A stretch of DNA of 64,000 bases from Owenia fusiformis (GCA_903813345.2 CAIIXF020000010.1:21463181-21527180); one strand, 5' to 3'. Numbered from the stretch's first letter, positions 1 to 14,646 are shown. A program made the numbers and translations. The notes: generated from the letters alone by a model not told the origin.

Positions 1-3000
1 CATGATCTATATACTCCGTTTGTATATAAACATTAAATTGATTAAATTTGCATACACTATCAAACTGAAACGATGGATATAGGTATGAAAATGTCATACT
101 TTACTGAGCAAATTCAATAAACAACTTGTAAGATTATTTGGCATCTTTATGCATCATAACTAAATTTCCCCAAGACGTTACATTAATCTAGCCGTTCACC
201 CTTTGAACGGTATATGCAATTTAGGGACACATTACCTCATTTGTTTCGCTTTGATCAGCTGCGATGAAATGTATTTGTGTAAAACGATTATCCTATATGA
301 GGTTCAGGATATTGGGATTATGCCGAGGCCAATATAATATATTTGCCCGAGGGCCGTAGTCGTAGATATGTAATATTGGCCAAGGAATTCTGGTTCACAT
401 TGTTCAATTGTCCACAGTGCAGAAAATTTCAAACCAATCGTTGAAATATTTTAGAATATACAGATCCAGTTTCGTGCCTGCTGACGAAAATATAATTTTT
501 TACAAACCTGCTTTATTTACTTTAAGTCCAAGTATGGGATAAAAAGCATACCTTCCCAAGCTCTTACAACTGTCAGAAAGCCTGTACATTCAAAGGGATT
601 TCAAACACCAATGAATTGTACAAATATTGGTGTTTATATTGTCCTTTTATTTGTAACAAATCTCTAGGACACCTCGTAGTATATTCTTTGAGATGCAAAC
701 AATAATATTGCCCCCGTTGATTTAATCAAAAAGGGTATATGACAGTAAACGGTAAGGGATATTAATGGAATTGGGTGCTCGATTTACGGTTCAAATAAAC
801 GAATGGAAAACACATCCTATATTTCGAGAGGATAAGAAACTAAATATAGCGTGGGAAATAATCCCTTGTATTTCAATTAGGGATCATTAGCTTACTAAAT
901 GTAATTATAACATGTAAGTCATTTGGCTGTGTCGATCCACTAGGGAAATTCAATTAGGTTAATGTAATCTCTCTGATCATGTACCAATTGTCAAGTAATT
1001 TAGCCAATGTAATCTATAAATTATATATGCGAAAGGAAATCACTGCTGTTAAAATCAGATCAGAACTGCGTTTATAGAATTTAAAAGTACAACACGGTAC
1101 AGTTTCAAATTCAAATCGTATTTGAGGACAAACATGATTTATTTAGTGGGAGCGATGTAACGTCTATGTTATGTTCCAATACACTTACCCCCTCTTGTAA
1201 AGGTAGTTTGTCCTCATCTGCTAGTAAACATGCATTGCACATGTGTACGTTTTGGGGGTTTAGAGAATATTTAAATTAACATAACACAAAAGATAAATCA
1301 TTCAACGATATACATTAGACATGATGGTTTATGTAAATGTGTCCTCCGTTAGAATCAGATATGACAGCCATTATATACTAATTCAGTTTTCCAAGAACTA
1401 GACTAGAAAAGGCCAGCTGATGCTAGTTATTTAGAACGGCACATCTCAGGGTACAACTCATAATTATCAAGATAGATACAAAATATGACAGCATTATGTA
1501 TTGCTAATTCGATAAATAACACACGCTGGTAGTTTGCATTGTTTACGAATATTTAATTGATTTCCGAAATGTCAGACAATAAAACATAGTCAGCCCATAA
1601 CGATCTACTCAATGTTTAAGTAAATTTACACACATGGGTCAATGGACGTTTTGTTATATTGAACGAATCCTCTATGACTATTTATTATTTACCATAAGAG
1701 TGGCCACATGCCGTTTGGGTCGATGATCAATCGTAGCCACAAGCAGGTTTTATCTACCCGTGGTTTTGTTCTAATTAGGAAGGACTTCAATAATATTGAC
1801 TACTTTCCTGGTAAGTATGATTTACTTCAATTCATACCCTTGACTAACTGCTCGTGGAGGAACAACTTGAAGAGCTTGATACACAACTATCCGAGTTTTC
1901 TGGGAATGCCCGTGAGTATATATTGTAAGCCGCTTGTATTTTGTTAGACAAGCTATGCATTTTGTATTTTGGAAATTTCATTAAAAAAACGTTGAATAGC
2001 AGGTGATTTAGTTTAACGTTCATAACTGTAGTCTTTTATTGATTTTATTTGTTAATATAATCTAACTTAGATCAAAGAATGCATACTAGTATATCATTGT
2101 CATTCCTGAATTCTACGAAAATAAATGTTTTCACATTCTACGATTTCTTGAGATAAGATAATCTGAAAATAAATTATTACAAGGCCTAATTTGTTAAGTT
2201 CAATTAAATACTAAATGCATTTATTTGCTTCATTTGCCTGCTTTCTTTAAAGACTTTCATTCTTTTACAATGTTCATTTTGTGATATAAGGAGATAAAGT
2301 GAAGTATTACCATCTTAAATAGGATAATTTCCCAGGATTCCTCGCCGATCTCCTAGCGAGTGAGTGGTCGGTTTTGACACACCCTTCAACATGATTCTCC
2401 AGCCAACAGGGTGAAAATTTCATGATTTCCATGTGATAACAGCGCGATGGTTTGATTTCAATGTCATGATTAAAAAAATTAAATCACCATTATTCACTTC
2501 TGAATTTCTTCCACGAGCTTTGGTCTTTAACAAAAGTATCTAAACCAACCTAGAAGTGATCAATTAGTATAGATTGCTTTAATAAATGAATGTAGTTGAA
2601 CAGTATTTGCAAAGACAATGACGTCAACAAATTTTTGGTCGTTGCCTTGAACGCACTGGACGAACGATCGACCAGGGATCGGGAACGAATCTTAGTTGCC
2701 AATCGTTCACCCTTGTCCCTTCAATTCAGATAACAAATCTAGGTATGAAGTTTGATCTCCGAAATACTGTTAAGTAACACCCATTTGATATTTTGTGTAA
2801 CTGTCACAATGACACTTAAATGCTAAAGCTTTCAATCCCCAATGTGGTAATTACTACCAGGTTTATTGTTTTGTCAAGTTGTCTAAAGCAGTCATGGGAG
2901 ATACTATCTAATCAGTTATATTGTAATAGCAAACATATCGTGACAACACTACAAATGTGTTGCAACAAAAAAGGAAAATGAAAGCTGCATACAGAATGAA

Positions 3001-6000
3001 TGATGGGGCATAGGGTTTGATGGTATTTTATATACGTTAGATTATTATTTTGGATATTGGGGGATTTTTCCTTCTGGTCAGTTGGACTCCTTTTTTATTT
3101 TTATTCATTCTTCAGGTCTTTCCCTTTTTGACTTGCAATTCGAAGTACTATTTCTTGGATGGTCATTTTCGGTTTTGTATTTTTTAATTTTAACGTGATA
3201 TGTAACTATTCATATATCGATTAGATTTGTCTGCAGTTGATGGGCATACCAATGTGTAAAATACACCAGGCGAATCATGCTTGATCATAACGTCATCAAA
3301 ATATAGTCAAAGAATTGCTGACGTCATTGTGACAGTCAATCGTCTTTTGTGCTACACTGCTTTTGGATAGTTTGCCAAGTGTTCATTCTTTAAAAACAAT
3401 AGAAAAAGAGTGCAATAGAAAAAGAATGCACTCTTGTTACAACTGTATATTTTTAAAAATAAACTACAGTTCATCCTGTTGTGTTACCTTTTGCTACCTA
3501 AGTGGAGTTTACATGTAAGTACATATATTTCACGGACAGTCGATATAAGGAGAATATATATGGAGAATATCTTTTGAAAGGGGTGTGACAAGAATAATTT
3601 TCAGAAGTACGTCAGTTTAAACATTTAAAGCTTGACAGGGTCAGCTAGACATAACTCAACTTGTTAGTATGCTTATCACGCATAGCATACGATTGATTGC
3701 TTCTTACATCATTGTGTGAAATGTGCCTCTTGACAACAATAAATTTCCCAGATTCAACAGTAAGACTCTAGAGACTTTTAGAATTCATGTGAAATATTGG
3801 TGTGTTAGTAGCCATAGATTAAGGTTATTCTACCATTGTAAACTATTGCTGTGCTGGTAGATTAATGTTATTCCACCCATTGCAAAGTATTGCTATGCTG
3901 TTAGATAAATGTTATTGTATCCATTGTAAAATAATGCTGTGCTGGTAGATTAATGCTGTTCTACCCATTGCAAAGTATTTCTACGGTGTTAGATAAATGT
4001 TATTGTTTCCATTGTAAAATATTGCTGTGCTGGTAGATTAATGCTGTTCTACGTACCCATTGCAAATATACAGCCGTTATTGTTCTTGGACTGTTATTCT
4101 ATCCACTTAAATATATTGCTCTGCTGGTAGGTTAGTGTTATTTTATTCATTTTGTTGTCTCTAGATTAAGCAACGATCTTGGATTTTCATGATTGTCGAA
4201 TAATATATACTGTGGACATACTGTTTAGTGCTCGCAATATTTAAGGCACGTAAAAAGGTAAAGGGGGTATTAATGACATTATATTAATGCCTCTATGTTT
4301 CTAATAATGATTAAAATATCTTTGATGGATACTTTACAATATCGCTTGCTTAAGCCAGACTGATTAATTACTTGTCAAAATCAACATTTGATGAATGTAA
4401 ACTACAGACTAATATCCAGAGGAAAAATATCAACAATTCACTATATATTGATATACAATATTGTATTGGGTTTAAAACATGACTTCAAAGTTATGGGTTA
4501 ACCTCTAAAAAGTAAAGCACTGGGAACGAGCAAGCATTATCCTTGCTAGTAACATTCCAGAGAACTTAAAGGAAATGTGCCCCCTAACAGATTCTTCAGA
4601 TGCTATCCTTCATATTGAATTAAATGAAAAGCCTATTGAATCAAAGGTTACATAGGGTCATACGTGAATAGTCAATACAATTGATTGTATACGAGAGTCT
4701 TTATGGGAAGAAGTGGAAACATAATATCTCATCAATTAGGCCATCTTATTATTCGCAAGTCTAGCTTGCAATGCAATTATGCTTATGGTGATTGAATTAT
4801 TAAAGATTCAATTGAGTAATCGCTTGTATAACTTCTAAACCAACCAAATTTCAAAGCTCACAACAACAATTCCATGTGATAAACATAAAGAAATTTGAAG
4901 ACCATTGTATGACAATATATGAGAGTGGTAAAGCATGTTGGATGCTTCAGATCTCAGGATCTTGAAAGTAAGACCGAATTAGTATTGCAATCATGTCTCG
5001 ACGCAGTCATCTCATCGATGTAATTAGGTGATAACATGAGTTTAGAGACACTAGTAAAATCTGTATGTTCAGTCTCAATGTTCTCACTTTATTTACATCC
5101 GATCAAGTCATTTTGATTCTTATAAAAAAAACTGAAAAATAATAAGAAGAATGCACTGTTGACTGGATCACGAAAGGGTCATGGGTCATGTTGTTACATT
5201 GGTGTCAGCGATGGGATATGGATTTGAGTTTTACAAAATCAAAAGATCAGGATTTGTTGTTGGATCAAAATCATGGTCATGATCATAGTTCAAATCTCCG
5301 GGGAAAGATCAATCTATTTACTCGTTTGAGGATCGGTTGTAATATCAGGGTTGATCTAGTATCATGACATGTTTTTTTCTTTTTGTTCAATAGGTTGATC
5401 TCCTAAAAAGTGCTGTATTTTCACAAGGTCAAACAATCTGCTAATGAAAAGAAATCGTGCCAACAACTAGTAAAACAGATATCAATTTTAAAGCTCCTTT
5501 AAATAGAAAACCAATTTATAGGGACAATAAACCTATCATTTTCGAGGAGGACTGCGCATGACTGTTGATGATAAATAAATGGTTGGACAGTCACTTCTGA
5601 TTGTTTCGGGATACGGCTCCTGTACAACACAGTGTATATAATTTCTTTGGAAGATAGCTTGACACCTATTATTGAACATTTTGTTATATTTTATACTTTG
5701 ATTACATATTCTTGATCAGTTATTCCCCTCATACTTTTGCCGATTTTCTTTGAAATTATTATGTGTTAATAACGTTGGTAGTTTAGTTTAGCCGTTAACC
5801 ATTCCTTATTTCAACAACATTTTCATTAATTTTCGAATGCCAAAATGACTTACTTTGACAATTCATCTTGATCAGACTAAGCTGTGTTCACTTTTCAGTT
5901 TCAGTATCAATAACCCCCTCCTACAAGCTGGTTACAACGACATTTACTGGCACAATTGCAAAATGTAAACCTACGGAATCATTATCCAATGGAAAATTGT

Positions 6001-7084
6001 CAACAGCGTTACAATTTATTTTGGTACGTTTCACTGTTCCCAAGCCAGAGTCACTATCATCAAACTAATTTCTATAAACATTCCCTCGGAGGTATTGTCC
6101 CTTACAAAGAGACACCGCAGTTATTTAATATTAACCAAGATAGATGAGCATTTCCAAACTCACAATTATGCTGCTATTTTTTGTCTTCTGTATCATGACA
6201 TCGTGACCTTCTGTTAGTTCCTGTTAGTTGAAAAGCAGAAATATGTGATTATTGCAGAATGTGTTTGCGGGGCCGCATTGCAATTTAGGTAGTATTCTGA
6301 GCAACCTGACCCTACACCTTATATTATAATACTAGTATCAGATACATACTATTACATTTTTTATTTTTCGATGGTGTCTTATGAAACATTGTTTACGTGT
6401 ATCTTGTATACGATATCTAATATTGAATATGAAATCTGTAGTAATAACATGGATACGAATAATTTCGGGATGTCTTAAAGGCAATGAATGTTGATGTGAG
6501 AGAAGCAAAGATGATAACGTGGCAGTTTCCATTAGTCAATGTATAATTCCCGATAGATGATTCCGAATATATGAATAGGGCTCAACGCTGCTAATACAGA
6601 AGCTATTTTTCGGAAATTACACATTAAGCATGTAGAAAATAAATCAAATGTGATTGAACTGGAAATGAATCTCAGGAAGATGCTGTACTAAAAAACTACT
6701 CTTCTCATATCTCGCATTAGGTGTTTATGAAGAACCCACTTTGCAGATATAATTTGGTTTATCATTTATGGATATGTTGATTGTTTTCACACCTGTTTTT
6801 TCTCAGTCAGAGGTTCATTGAATAATCGTTAGATATTTGTAAGGTACTTTCAAAATGTATTATACAATCCAAACAGACAAATATAGTATCTTATGGATTT
6901 GTAAGCGTCAGATAGTAGAGTGCGAACTACTCAAGGTTCTCATCGTATTATGTCCAATGTTGTTTCATGTCCGCAGTCAAAGCTTGTTTTCATGGACTAA
7001 CGATTCAGTTGCTATATTCCAGCTGCATTTTTTATTATATAAAGTTACGTATGCGTCGCCAAATTATTTCTCTAAAACACGAGC
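1..7084. other. Non-coding region upstream of the HCN gene
   Basis: I see no gene here. Open frames are all shorter than about 80 codons and none resembles a family I know. The base composition is uniformly AT-rich, as in the rest of the window. A small inverted repeat (GGCCAATAT against its complement) lies near 327-382, and an 88-bp higher-order repeat at 3805-4140 is listed separately. Whether this is intergenic DNA or an upstream 5' UTR intron of the HCN gene cannot be decided from sequence alone. Confidence 0.6.
3805..4140. repeat. Tandem repeat, 44-bp unit in an 88-bp higher-order pattern
   Basis: The phrase CTGTGCTGGTAGATTAATG recurs at about 3849, 3937 and 4025, that is every 88 bp. 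Between these, a related but distinct 44-bp half-unit (TGCTATGCTGTTAGATAAATG and relatives) alternates with it. Both halves share CCATTGTAAA or CCATTGCAAA-like blocks. The array therefore grew as a dimer rather than by single-unit copying. It has no coding potential. Confidence 0.8.
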
Positions 7085-8430
7085 TTTCAAGGTGTTCCAA
7101 ATTCTCTACGAATCATGCATCGAGCAATTCCAAATTCTCTCACACACACGAATCTTAGCACCGAGCAATTTCAAGGTGTTCCTAATTCTCTCCCACACAC
7201 GAATTTTAGCACCGAGCAATTGCAAGGTATTCCAAATTCTCTCCCACACACGAATCTTAGCACCGAGCAATTTCAAGGTGTTCAAAATTCTCTAACACAC
7301 ACGAGTCTTGCACCGAGCAATTGCAAGGTGTTCAAAATTCTCTCTCACACACGAAACTTTGCACCGAGCAATTGCAAGGTGTTCAAAATTCTCTCACACA
7401 ACACACGAGTCTTGCACCGAGCAATTGCAAGGTGTTCCAAATTCTCTCCCACACAGGAATCTTAGCACCGAGCAATTGCAAGGTATTTCAAATTCTCTTC
7501 CACACACGAATCTAAGCACCGAGCAATTGCAAGGTGTTCCAAATTCTCTCCCACACACGAATCCTAGCACCGAGCAATTGCAAGGTGTTCCAAATTCTCT
7601 CCTACACACGAATCTTAGCACCGAGCAATTGCAAGGTGTTCCAAATTCTCTCCCACACACGAATCCTAGCACCGAGCAATTTCAAGGTGTTCAAAATTCT
7701 CTCACACACACGAGTCTTGCACCGAGCAATTGCAAGGTGTTCAAAATTCTCTCTCACACACGAGACTTTGCACCGAGCAATTGCAAGGTGTTCAAAACTC
7801 TCTCATACACACGAGTCTTGCACCGAGCAATTGCAAGGTGTTCCAAATTCTCTCCCACACACGAATCTTAGCACCGAGCAATTGCAAGGTGTTCCAAATT
7901 CTCTCCCACACACGAATTTTAGCACCGAGCAATTGTAAGGTGTTCAAAATTCTCTCACACACACGAGTCTTGCACCGAGCAATTCCAATGTGTTCAAAAT
8001 TCTCTCTCACACACGAGACTTTGCACTGAGCAATTGCTAGGTGTTCCAAATTCTCTCCCACACACGAATCTTAGCACTGAGCAATTTCAAGGTGTTCAAA
8101 ATTCTCTCTCACACACGAGTCTTGCACCGAGCAATTGCAAGGTGTTCCAAATCCTCTCACACACACGAGTCTTGCACCGAGCAATTTCAAAGTGTTCAAA
8201 ATTCTCTCACACACACGAGTCTTGCACCGAGCAATTGCAAGGTGTTCAAAATTCTCTCTCACACACGAGACTTTGCACCGAGCAATTGCTAGGTGTTCCA
8301 AATTCTCTCCCACACACGAATCTTAGCACTGAGCAATTTCAAGGTGTTTAAAATTCTCTCTCACACAGGAGTCTTGCATCGAGCAAGGTGTTCCAAATTC
8401 TCTCGCATACACAATTTTTGCACCGAGGTG
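7085..8430. repeat. Minisatellite array, 50-51-bp unit, about 26 copies
   Basis: About 26 head-to-tail copies of a unit containing GCACCGAGCAATTGCAAGG, then GTTCCAAATTCTCTCCCACA or a close variant. The period is 51 bp for the variant ending CGAATCTTA and 50 bp for the variant ending CGAGTCTT. Both strands have long open frames because 51 is a multiple of three, but these are artefacts. The predicted peptides are the same repeat read in every frame, and none starts from a gene-like context. In the 3' half a five-unit block of about 252 bp is itself repeated. Confidence 0.95.
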
Positions 8431-9845
8431 TTCCAGCTCTCTTTCAAACACTCAAATTGCGTTTAGAATTGTGTTCCATTCTCTAAAATGCGAGTCCTTC
8501 TTTAGCAACCTTGTCTTCTGGTTCTTAATGGTGGAGGATCGTAATATTGTAATTTACCGCGTTAGATTATTTTGATTCACAATGCTTCGAATATTGAATG
8601 GGTCGTTTCTGCTTTTCAATACTCGTTTGTCTATCTGTTTTATTGATATTTACGTTTTTTGCATTTTGGCCGCTTTGCTTACATATTATTTTGTTTTTCA
8701 AAGTTCCCGTGTTGCATACATTTCTCTTCTCTTTAAAAAAACATATGATATTCACCAATTTCCTCTCAAACATGCATATAACAAATCTGAAACTATGTTT
8801 GAATATTTTCTCATTATCTTCCAGCTTTGCATCACTCCAGGGCTCACCACCAACTCCCTTTATATTTAGTCTAACATTAACCTTATCTCTTTCATTAACT
8901 TAAGAACAAGGAAAATGAGGTATTAGGGTGACTTGACTTTATATTTGACGACAGGCACTTTCTGGAATACATAAATATATATTTTGCTTGATGTACAAGA
9001 AATTTGCGTTTTGATAGTTTTGCTGATCTAATGGGACCTATGAATACCTCTGAGATCAATTAGGCAGGTCTATATGTTGCTCACCATCAAATGTCACATT
9101 CTTCTGGAAACAGGAACATAGATCATTAATTAGGCATCGTTCAGCAGGAACGATAAATCGTGGAGTGGAAAATAAGTCAAAATGTCTTATGTGCTTCTGA
9201 TAGGAACAAGTATAAACTGCACGCAGGAATGTTATCAAATCCAGCTGCAGTGAACTAAAATATGAATCTTCAACGTCATTGACGTAAACATCAAGAGTTG
9301 TATAACGTCAAGAGTTTTGAATTTTCTTTAATTTTAATTTGTAACTGTATTGTTTTGATAAGTCAATTAGAATTCAAATTCCTTATGAAGGCTTCGACTG
9401 ATTATGCTTTGTAAATTCTTGCTTCATTTCCATCCGTATATGTGTAATAAGATACCGTTACATTGACAGACAGCATGATTTATAATACTTTATTTGTTCT
9501 CATTAGCAGTGTATTTCTGTTTAGGTAGGACCAGTTGGTACCATCCATATTGATGCTATGAGAACCACTAGGCCAAAAAAGAAAAGCAGTTAAACATGTT
9601 AAACATTACAACGAAACGTCAACTACTATATTCAATAAGTTCTCATTACACATATAATTACATCGTTTCTTGAAATGGAAACGTCAAAAAGCATTACGGT
9701 TCTTCCTAAGACATGTAAAAGTGTTCATTGTAGCATTATTTAAAGATAAACACTGAAACGATTTTGAACCTTATTGGGGTACAAAATGAGTAATAGTAGT
9801 AGGTTGTCAGACTTCACCCAAGCGGAGACAATATGATCTCCCATT

Positions 9846-9905
9846 TTACACATTATGATAAACCATGACATCTCATTTCTTCTCAGCCCTGGAATGCCAT
9901 GATAT
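9846..9905 (+). repeat. Dispersed repeat fragment, copy 1
   Basis: Contains ATGATAAACCATGACATCTC followed by ATTTCTTCTCAGCCC. The same block occurs in direct orientation at about 10186-10300 and in inverted orientation at about 14695-14775. It is probably a fragment of an interspersed element whose full form is not in this window. Confidence 0.6.
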
Positions 9906-10185
9906 AATGAACCCGGGATAATGAGCTAGATTTTGTGATCCAGGAGAGCCCAAAATTGAGGATTTTTGAGACCTTTCCTCCCAGCTCATATTAAATCTAA
10001 TTTGAGTCATAAGACTTGTGTAGAGTGCCTGTTCTAATATCTGCTGTTAAATACAATGCCTATTGTGTAATGTATTTACATTAAGGTAAATGATAACATG
10101 ATAATTATTACACTTAATGACAGTTATACCTTTTCCCATCTGATGTGCTTAGATCACAGAATATGCATCATAATATCAGAGCACA

Positions 10186-10320
10186 TCATGATAAACCATG
10201 ACATCTCATTTCTTCTCAGCCCCGAGATGTCTGAGGTGAAACAGAAAGATGGTATGATTATCAGAATGATCAGAGCATGTTTCAGGTGAAGTAGAAAGAT
10301 GCTATGAGTATCAGTATGCA
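10186..10320 (+). repeat. Dispersed repeat fragment, copy 2
   Basis: This is the second direct copy of the block at 9846. It continues with an internally duplicated phrase, GGTGAAACAGAAAGATGGTA and GGTGAAGTAGAAAGATGCTA, each followed by a TATCAG-containing stretch. The inverted copy near 14695 matches through this second part as well, so the repeat is at least about 100 bp long. Confidence 0.6.
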
Positions 10321-10334
10321 TTTTACAGAAAAAC

Positions 10335-10510
10335 GGATGTCAGGCTCGTAGCCAGCTTTTGCCACGGACGGGGTGGGTATATTTCCGGGGGGGGCTACAT
10401 TTGACAACTTTGGCCCCAAACCACTTGAACAGTGCCCAGAATGATGAAAACTGCATGATCATGATTTTTTAAAGAACTCCCGACCCCCTTGCTACGGGTC
10501 TGGAATGTAA
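10335..10510. repeat. Probable fragment of an interspersed repeat (GGCTCGTAGCCAGC...)
   Basis: Starts GGCTCGTAGCCAGC, has a poly-G tract (GGGGGGGG around 10388), and ends near CCCCCTTGCTACGGGTCTGG. G-runs and 'tagccag' or 'ctacgggtctg' phrases like these are familiar to me from repeat families of marine invertebrates. I cannot name the family. Confidence 0.4.
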
Positions 10511-12328
10511 GTTGGGTTGGAACTGAAAAGGGAATTTGGATTCGATATGACGTACCTCACGTTGAATCTTATCGAGTATCTGGACCAGAATATCAATTAT
10601 AAATGAGTTTTGGTTTAGTTTGGCATGCGATTTATCAAAAACATCTTGATAATGCTGCCTGGCTTTTATCTTTTTGCATATTTCGATGTACCTGCTACGA
10701 AAGGAATCTCATCGATATGTTTTTATATTTCTTATGTTAGTCTTCTGCATATTGGAAATAAATCTTCCTTTGTTCTGGAAAAAAGTAATTTTCGCATTTC
10801 AAAAACAGACTCTAGATTTGTAATTGACTGTATCTGGAAAAGTTCGACTTTTTATTACTAATGTCTTTTATTACCCTTATTGAAAACAAAATATAAAATA
10901 CATGGATAAGAGCCAATTGTGATTTGGCATTACATACAGATTTATTTGGAATTTTCGTTTTTTATTTACTTTTTTTTCAGAGAAAAGATATGTTAAATCA
11001 ATTTACAATAGAGTTACAAAGAACACTTACATTTCACATATATTGTTTGATTACACTCGATCAGTTTTTAGATATTTTGGCGTTTTCAATGGGAAAATTC
11101 GATAGCTTATCGTTTGTTAATTTAAGTTCCATGATTTTCCACTTATCACCCCTGCCTACTCGTTTGTCAATAATATAGTGTCCCTGTACATAACTGCTTA
11201 TAAAACCTTTGGAAATAATAATATTGTCTTCAAGTAAAAGTAGCCACAGAAAACATAAAAATATCATAATTATTCACAACAAACATTTTGACGTGTTCAC
11301 TGTTTATGAATGCATGTGTAAACATAAGATGTCTTTCCTTGGATCTGACGTACTCGCTTACCGGTTTGATTTTCAATCTTGATACCTTGTCAATCCAAGA
11401 TGTGGATCTGGCATATTGATGGGTCTGATATAGAGAGGCCTATTATATGTATGACTGGACACAACAATATCTGCTCTTCAAGGGTGAACGCCTCTAATAA
11501 GCTATATGAACTTGAAGAAATCAGAGATCGAGCTTCTCAGCAAAGATAATTCTAATATGTTTGATAATCCGGTTTAATATTGAGTGATGAACTCTACACA
11601 CTTGATGCTTGGTTGATCAACTATTTAATTAGATTTTATGAACAGCAGACATTATTGCGAATCTTATCCCCTTGTATTTTCTGTGTTCCAGATATAGCCG
11701 GTCCTATATGGCCATGTGAAATGACGTTCAAGGCTCTTATGGTAGATATCGCGATTCGCTAACTAGTGAGGCAGATACGCAGTTTCAAACCGGACATAAA
11801 AAGACAAGATTCCAAAATGAGATTTTGCTTCAAGCTACTATATCGTTAGACTTACTTTGATATTGTTCTTGACGGAAATGATTTTAATGTTAAAGAAGCA
11901 GCTCGAACGTACACCTTTCAGTGTTCTTGAATTATTGGAGTTTAATGAAACACAACAATGAAATACGACAAAGATGCACAATGGTTTGATTATAGACGGC
12001 AAGCTCTGTACATGAATCAATAAGGCGTTCAATTTAGCACTGGACTTGCCGCAGAAGTAAACTAAACCAACTAAGTGGATTGCTTTTAGAATTTGGAACC
12101 GATTTAGAGACGTTTATCTCATTACTGCTGACTTGACAGAAAATAAGCAATTATGCTCCAACGGCAAGTTATAAGTTAGCATTAACGTGTCTTCGGAAGG
12201 ATGTTTGTGGCGGGTCTATTTAGCAAGTGTTAGAAATTTGGGACATTATTAACATTGACACAAGTTAGAAGCGAAATATGTGGACGGATTAACATATTAT
12301 ACCAGGTAAATTACTACTAATTACAATT

Positions 12329-12457
12329 TTTCGGATGCCGGCTATCGGATTTAATCTACTATGTTATGGGCAACGCATACCTGTCACTATTCCATTCATA
12401 TTTAAATGAGTTGGTTATAAAATAGTAGGTTAATCCGGTAGTCGACAGCCGAAAGCG
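12329..12457. repeat. Imperfect hairpin, about 40-bp arms
   Basis: The left arm, TCGGATGCCGGCTATCGGAT and following TTAATCTACTA, is complementary to the right arm, TAGTAGGTTAATCCGGTAGTC and following GACAGCCGAA, with a few mismatches. About 45 bp separate the arms. It could be a small MITE or a decayed inverted duplication. No target-site duplication is evident. Confidence 0.65.
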
Positions 12458-14615
12458 AATACAAGCTTAGATTAACAAGTATGATATGTATTTTGATATG
12501 ATGTGATTAGAAATCACGATGTTTCATTGACGTAAACATCGTTTGGCTTAATTTGCAATCTAGTACAGTAGGTTCAAAACTAAATGTGTTTATAATATAA
12601 TTTTTCACCGTACATTGGTTTATCAGTTATAATATCGAACACAATTTCGCTTTCAAATACACTTGACATTGGCATTAAATAGGCAACGCATCGATTGTCT
12701 CTCATTTGATCATGCGTTATTGTACTTTACTGGTAAGGGGCATCTCTTTATGTGTTCAGTACAACGACGAGAGGCAGTTACAAGTTCTGATCAACAATGT
12801 CACGGTACGCTAACAAGGTAATGTACACTGAACGCAAATCCTTCATTAATTAATGATGTAACTTTATTGGTTTCCTGCACGCAGTCATTTCTTTACGTCT
12901 GTAACATCATGGCCTCATTATTGTATCTTCCGTGTCTGTAACTTTGTAGTCGCATTATCGTATCAGGGTGACCATGTAGAAGTAATTATTGACTCGTGTT
13001 TATCGTCCGGGTTACCAAGCATTTATATGGTGTTCTAATTTGGCATATTAGTCAGACAACTATGTCCGGACCAGGAGGTCTTAATACAATTTAGGACAAT
13101 TTTTATTTTTGGTATGATATTCTCTTTTAACACCATCTCTTTTGAATCAAAATTGGATACATTGTCTTCATTCTAAGAAAACTATCTGTCGGGAACTGGG
13201 ATTCCTGCATCAACTACGATAGAATAAAAGGTGGGAGGGGATAGCCTAGGATAAGGAGAGTTTGTATAATAAAAATGACACAATATGCTCAATATAATAC
13301 AATACTGTTTTTATGATACAAAATTGTCAATATGATACAATATACACTGTTCAGATACACACAATAATCAACAGTAAATGATGATATTAGAGTCGAATAT
13401 ATATTTAATCTAAAAGCTAAAATGATTCGATAATTGACAACAGTAATATCACATGGTATATGATATGATTTAATGAACGTGTGTGGGCGAACTAACATTT
13501 CAACAGGTGAGCATTAGGGCCATTGAAGCCTACGCAACGTCGGATCATTTTTTCATCGTATAAAATAAATGGAATAGAGTAATTTTTTAATAGTATGAAT
13601 TGGAACAACCGCGTTTATTCTTTAGGTCATAGGAGATCAAGACAAGGTCTATTAGATTTCTTAGCGATGCAACTATTTGTAATGATATTGCCCTCGTCAT
13701 AAATAGGTGAAGTACTCAAATTGATTTTCAATTTGTAGAAGAGTAAATCAATCGTTTCCTCCTTAAATGTAGTAAGAGAATGGTGTTAGATGTCGTTATC
13801 TCATTGAATGAGCTATAACTATATACGTTTTATGCTGTTAGATGACACAACTAAAAATATCATTCTGTTCAAAAGTGAAGATAAAAATAGAAATTGTTAC
13901 TCTGGAAGTAATATTTACAGCGGATAGCTCTAATAATAATCCCAAATTGAATTTCAGAAGAGATTTGATAAAGAGAGGAAAAACTTAAAAGGACGTCTAT
14001 TTTAATGAAATATCCCCCTGGCAAAATCGTGGCAAAAGAGTGCCTCTTACATTAATGTTAAGTGTTTTTTCTTAATCAGCTGATCTGTTTATGTTACAAG
14101 GGCGATAACTCAATGACATGTATTAGGCATCCCGGGTCAGTCCTCTTGAGCTATACTAATCTCTGAAAAGAATATCACGGCACACGGACTGTACCGTTAC
14201 ATAATTAAACTGGTTCATTTACAAGAAAACATCCCCTACTCCATAATGAATGTCGATATGGTGATTATCAAATGATAAATGATTTGGTTTGCGGCTTGAA
14301 GATTCTTTGTCTACATTTGGGAAATTGCTAGTTATTTGACATATCTGTTATCAATTACATACCTAGATTACTTTGTTCTAAAACACCTCACTAAATATAA
14401 GGTGATGGTCGAAATAGTAACAAATCACATAGCGATACATCTCTTGTAAAAACTACTCTATAAAAAATTTAACTCTTAACAAAAATAAAGGATACAATAA
14501 TAAACGAGTCAATAAAAAAATATTTATATCATAAACATTTCTAGATAGCCAGGTGCAACATTCATCTAATCAAATAACATTATTTGATATTATAAATAGG
14601 GTATATATTTAGCAT

Positions 14616-14646
14616 CTGAGACTAACATAAACGTTTGTTAGTCTCA
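14616..14646. repeat. Short hairpin with CTGAGACTAACA arms
   Basis: CTGAGACTAAC pairs with GTTAGTCTCAG, with only a few bases between. A hairpin with the same arm sequence occurs at 39858-39885, 25 kb away, with a different loop. This suggests a repeated small element rather than a chance palindrome. Confidence 0.7.

Noticed and set aside
1708-1947. 79-codon open frame with a donor-like GTAAGTAT inside (1811)
   Set aside because: No family similarity, no clear acceptor, and no partner exon. It could be an untranslated upstream exon, but nothing supports that.
7085-8430. Regularly spaced repeats that might suggest a CRISPR array or a repetitive protein gene
   Set aside because: The repeats are contiguous with no unique spacers, the genome is eukaryotic, and the open frames occur in several frames on both strands because the period is 51 bp.
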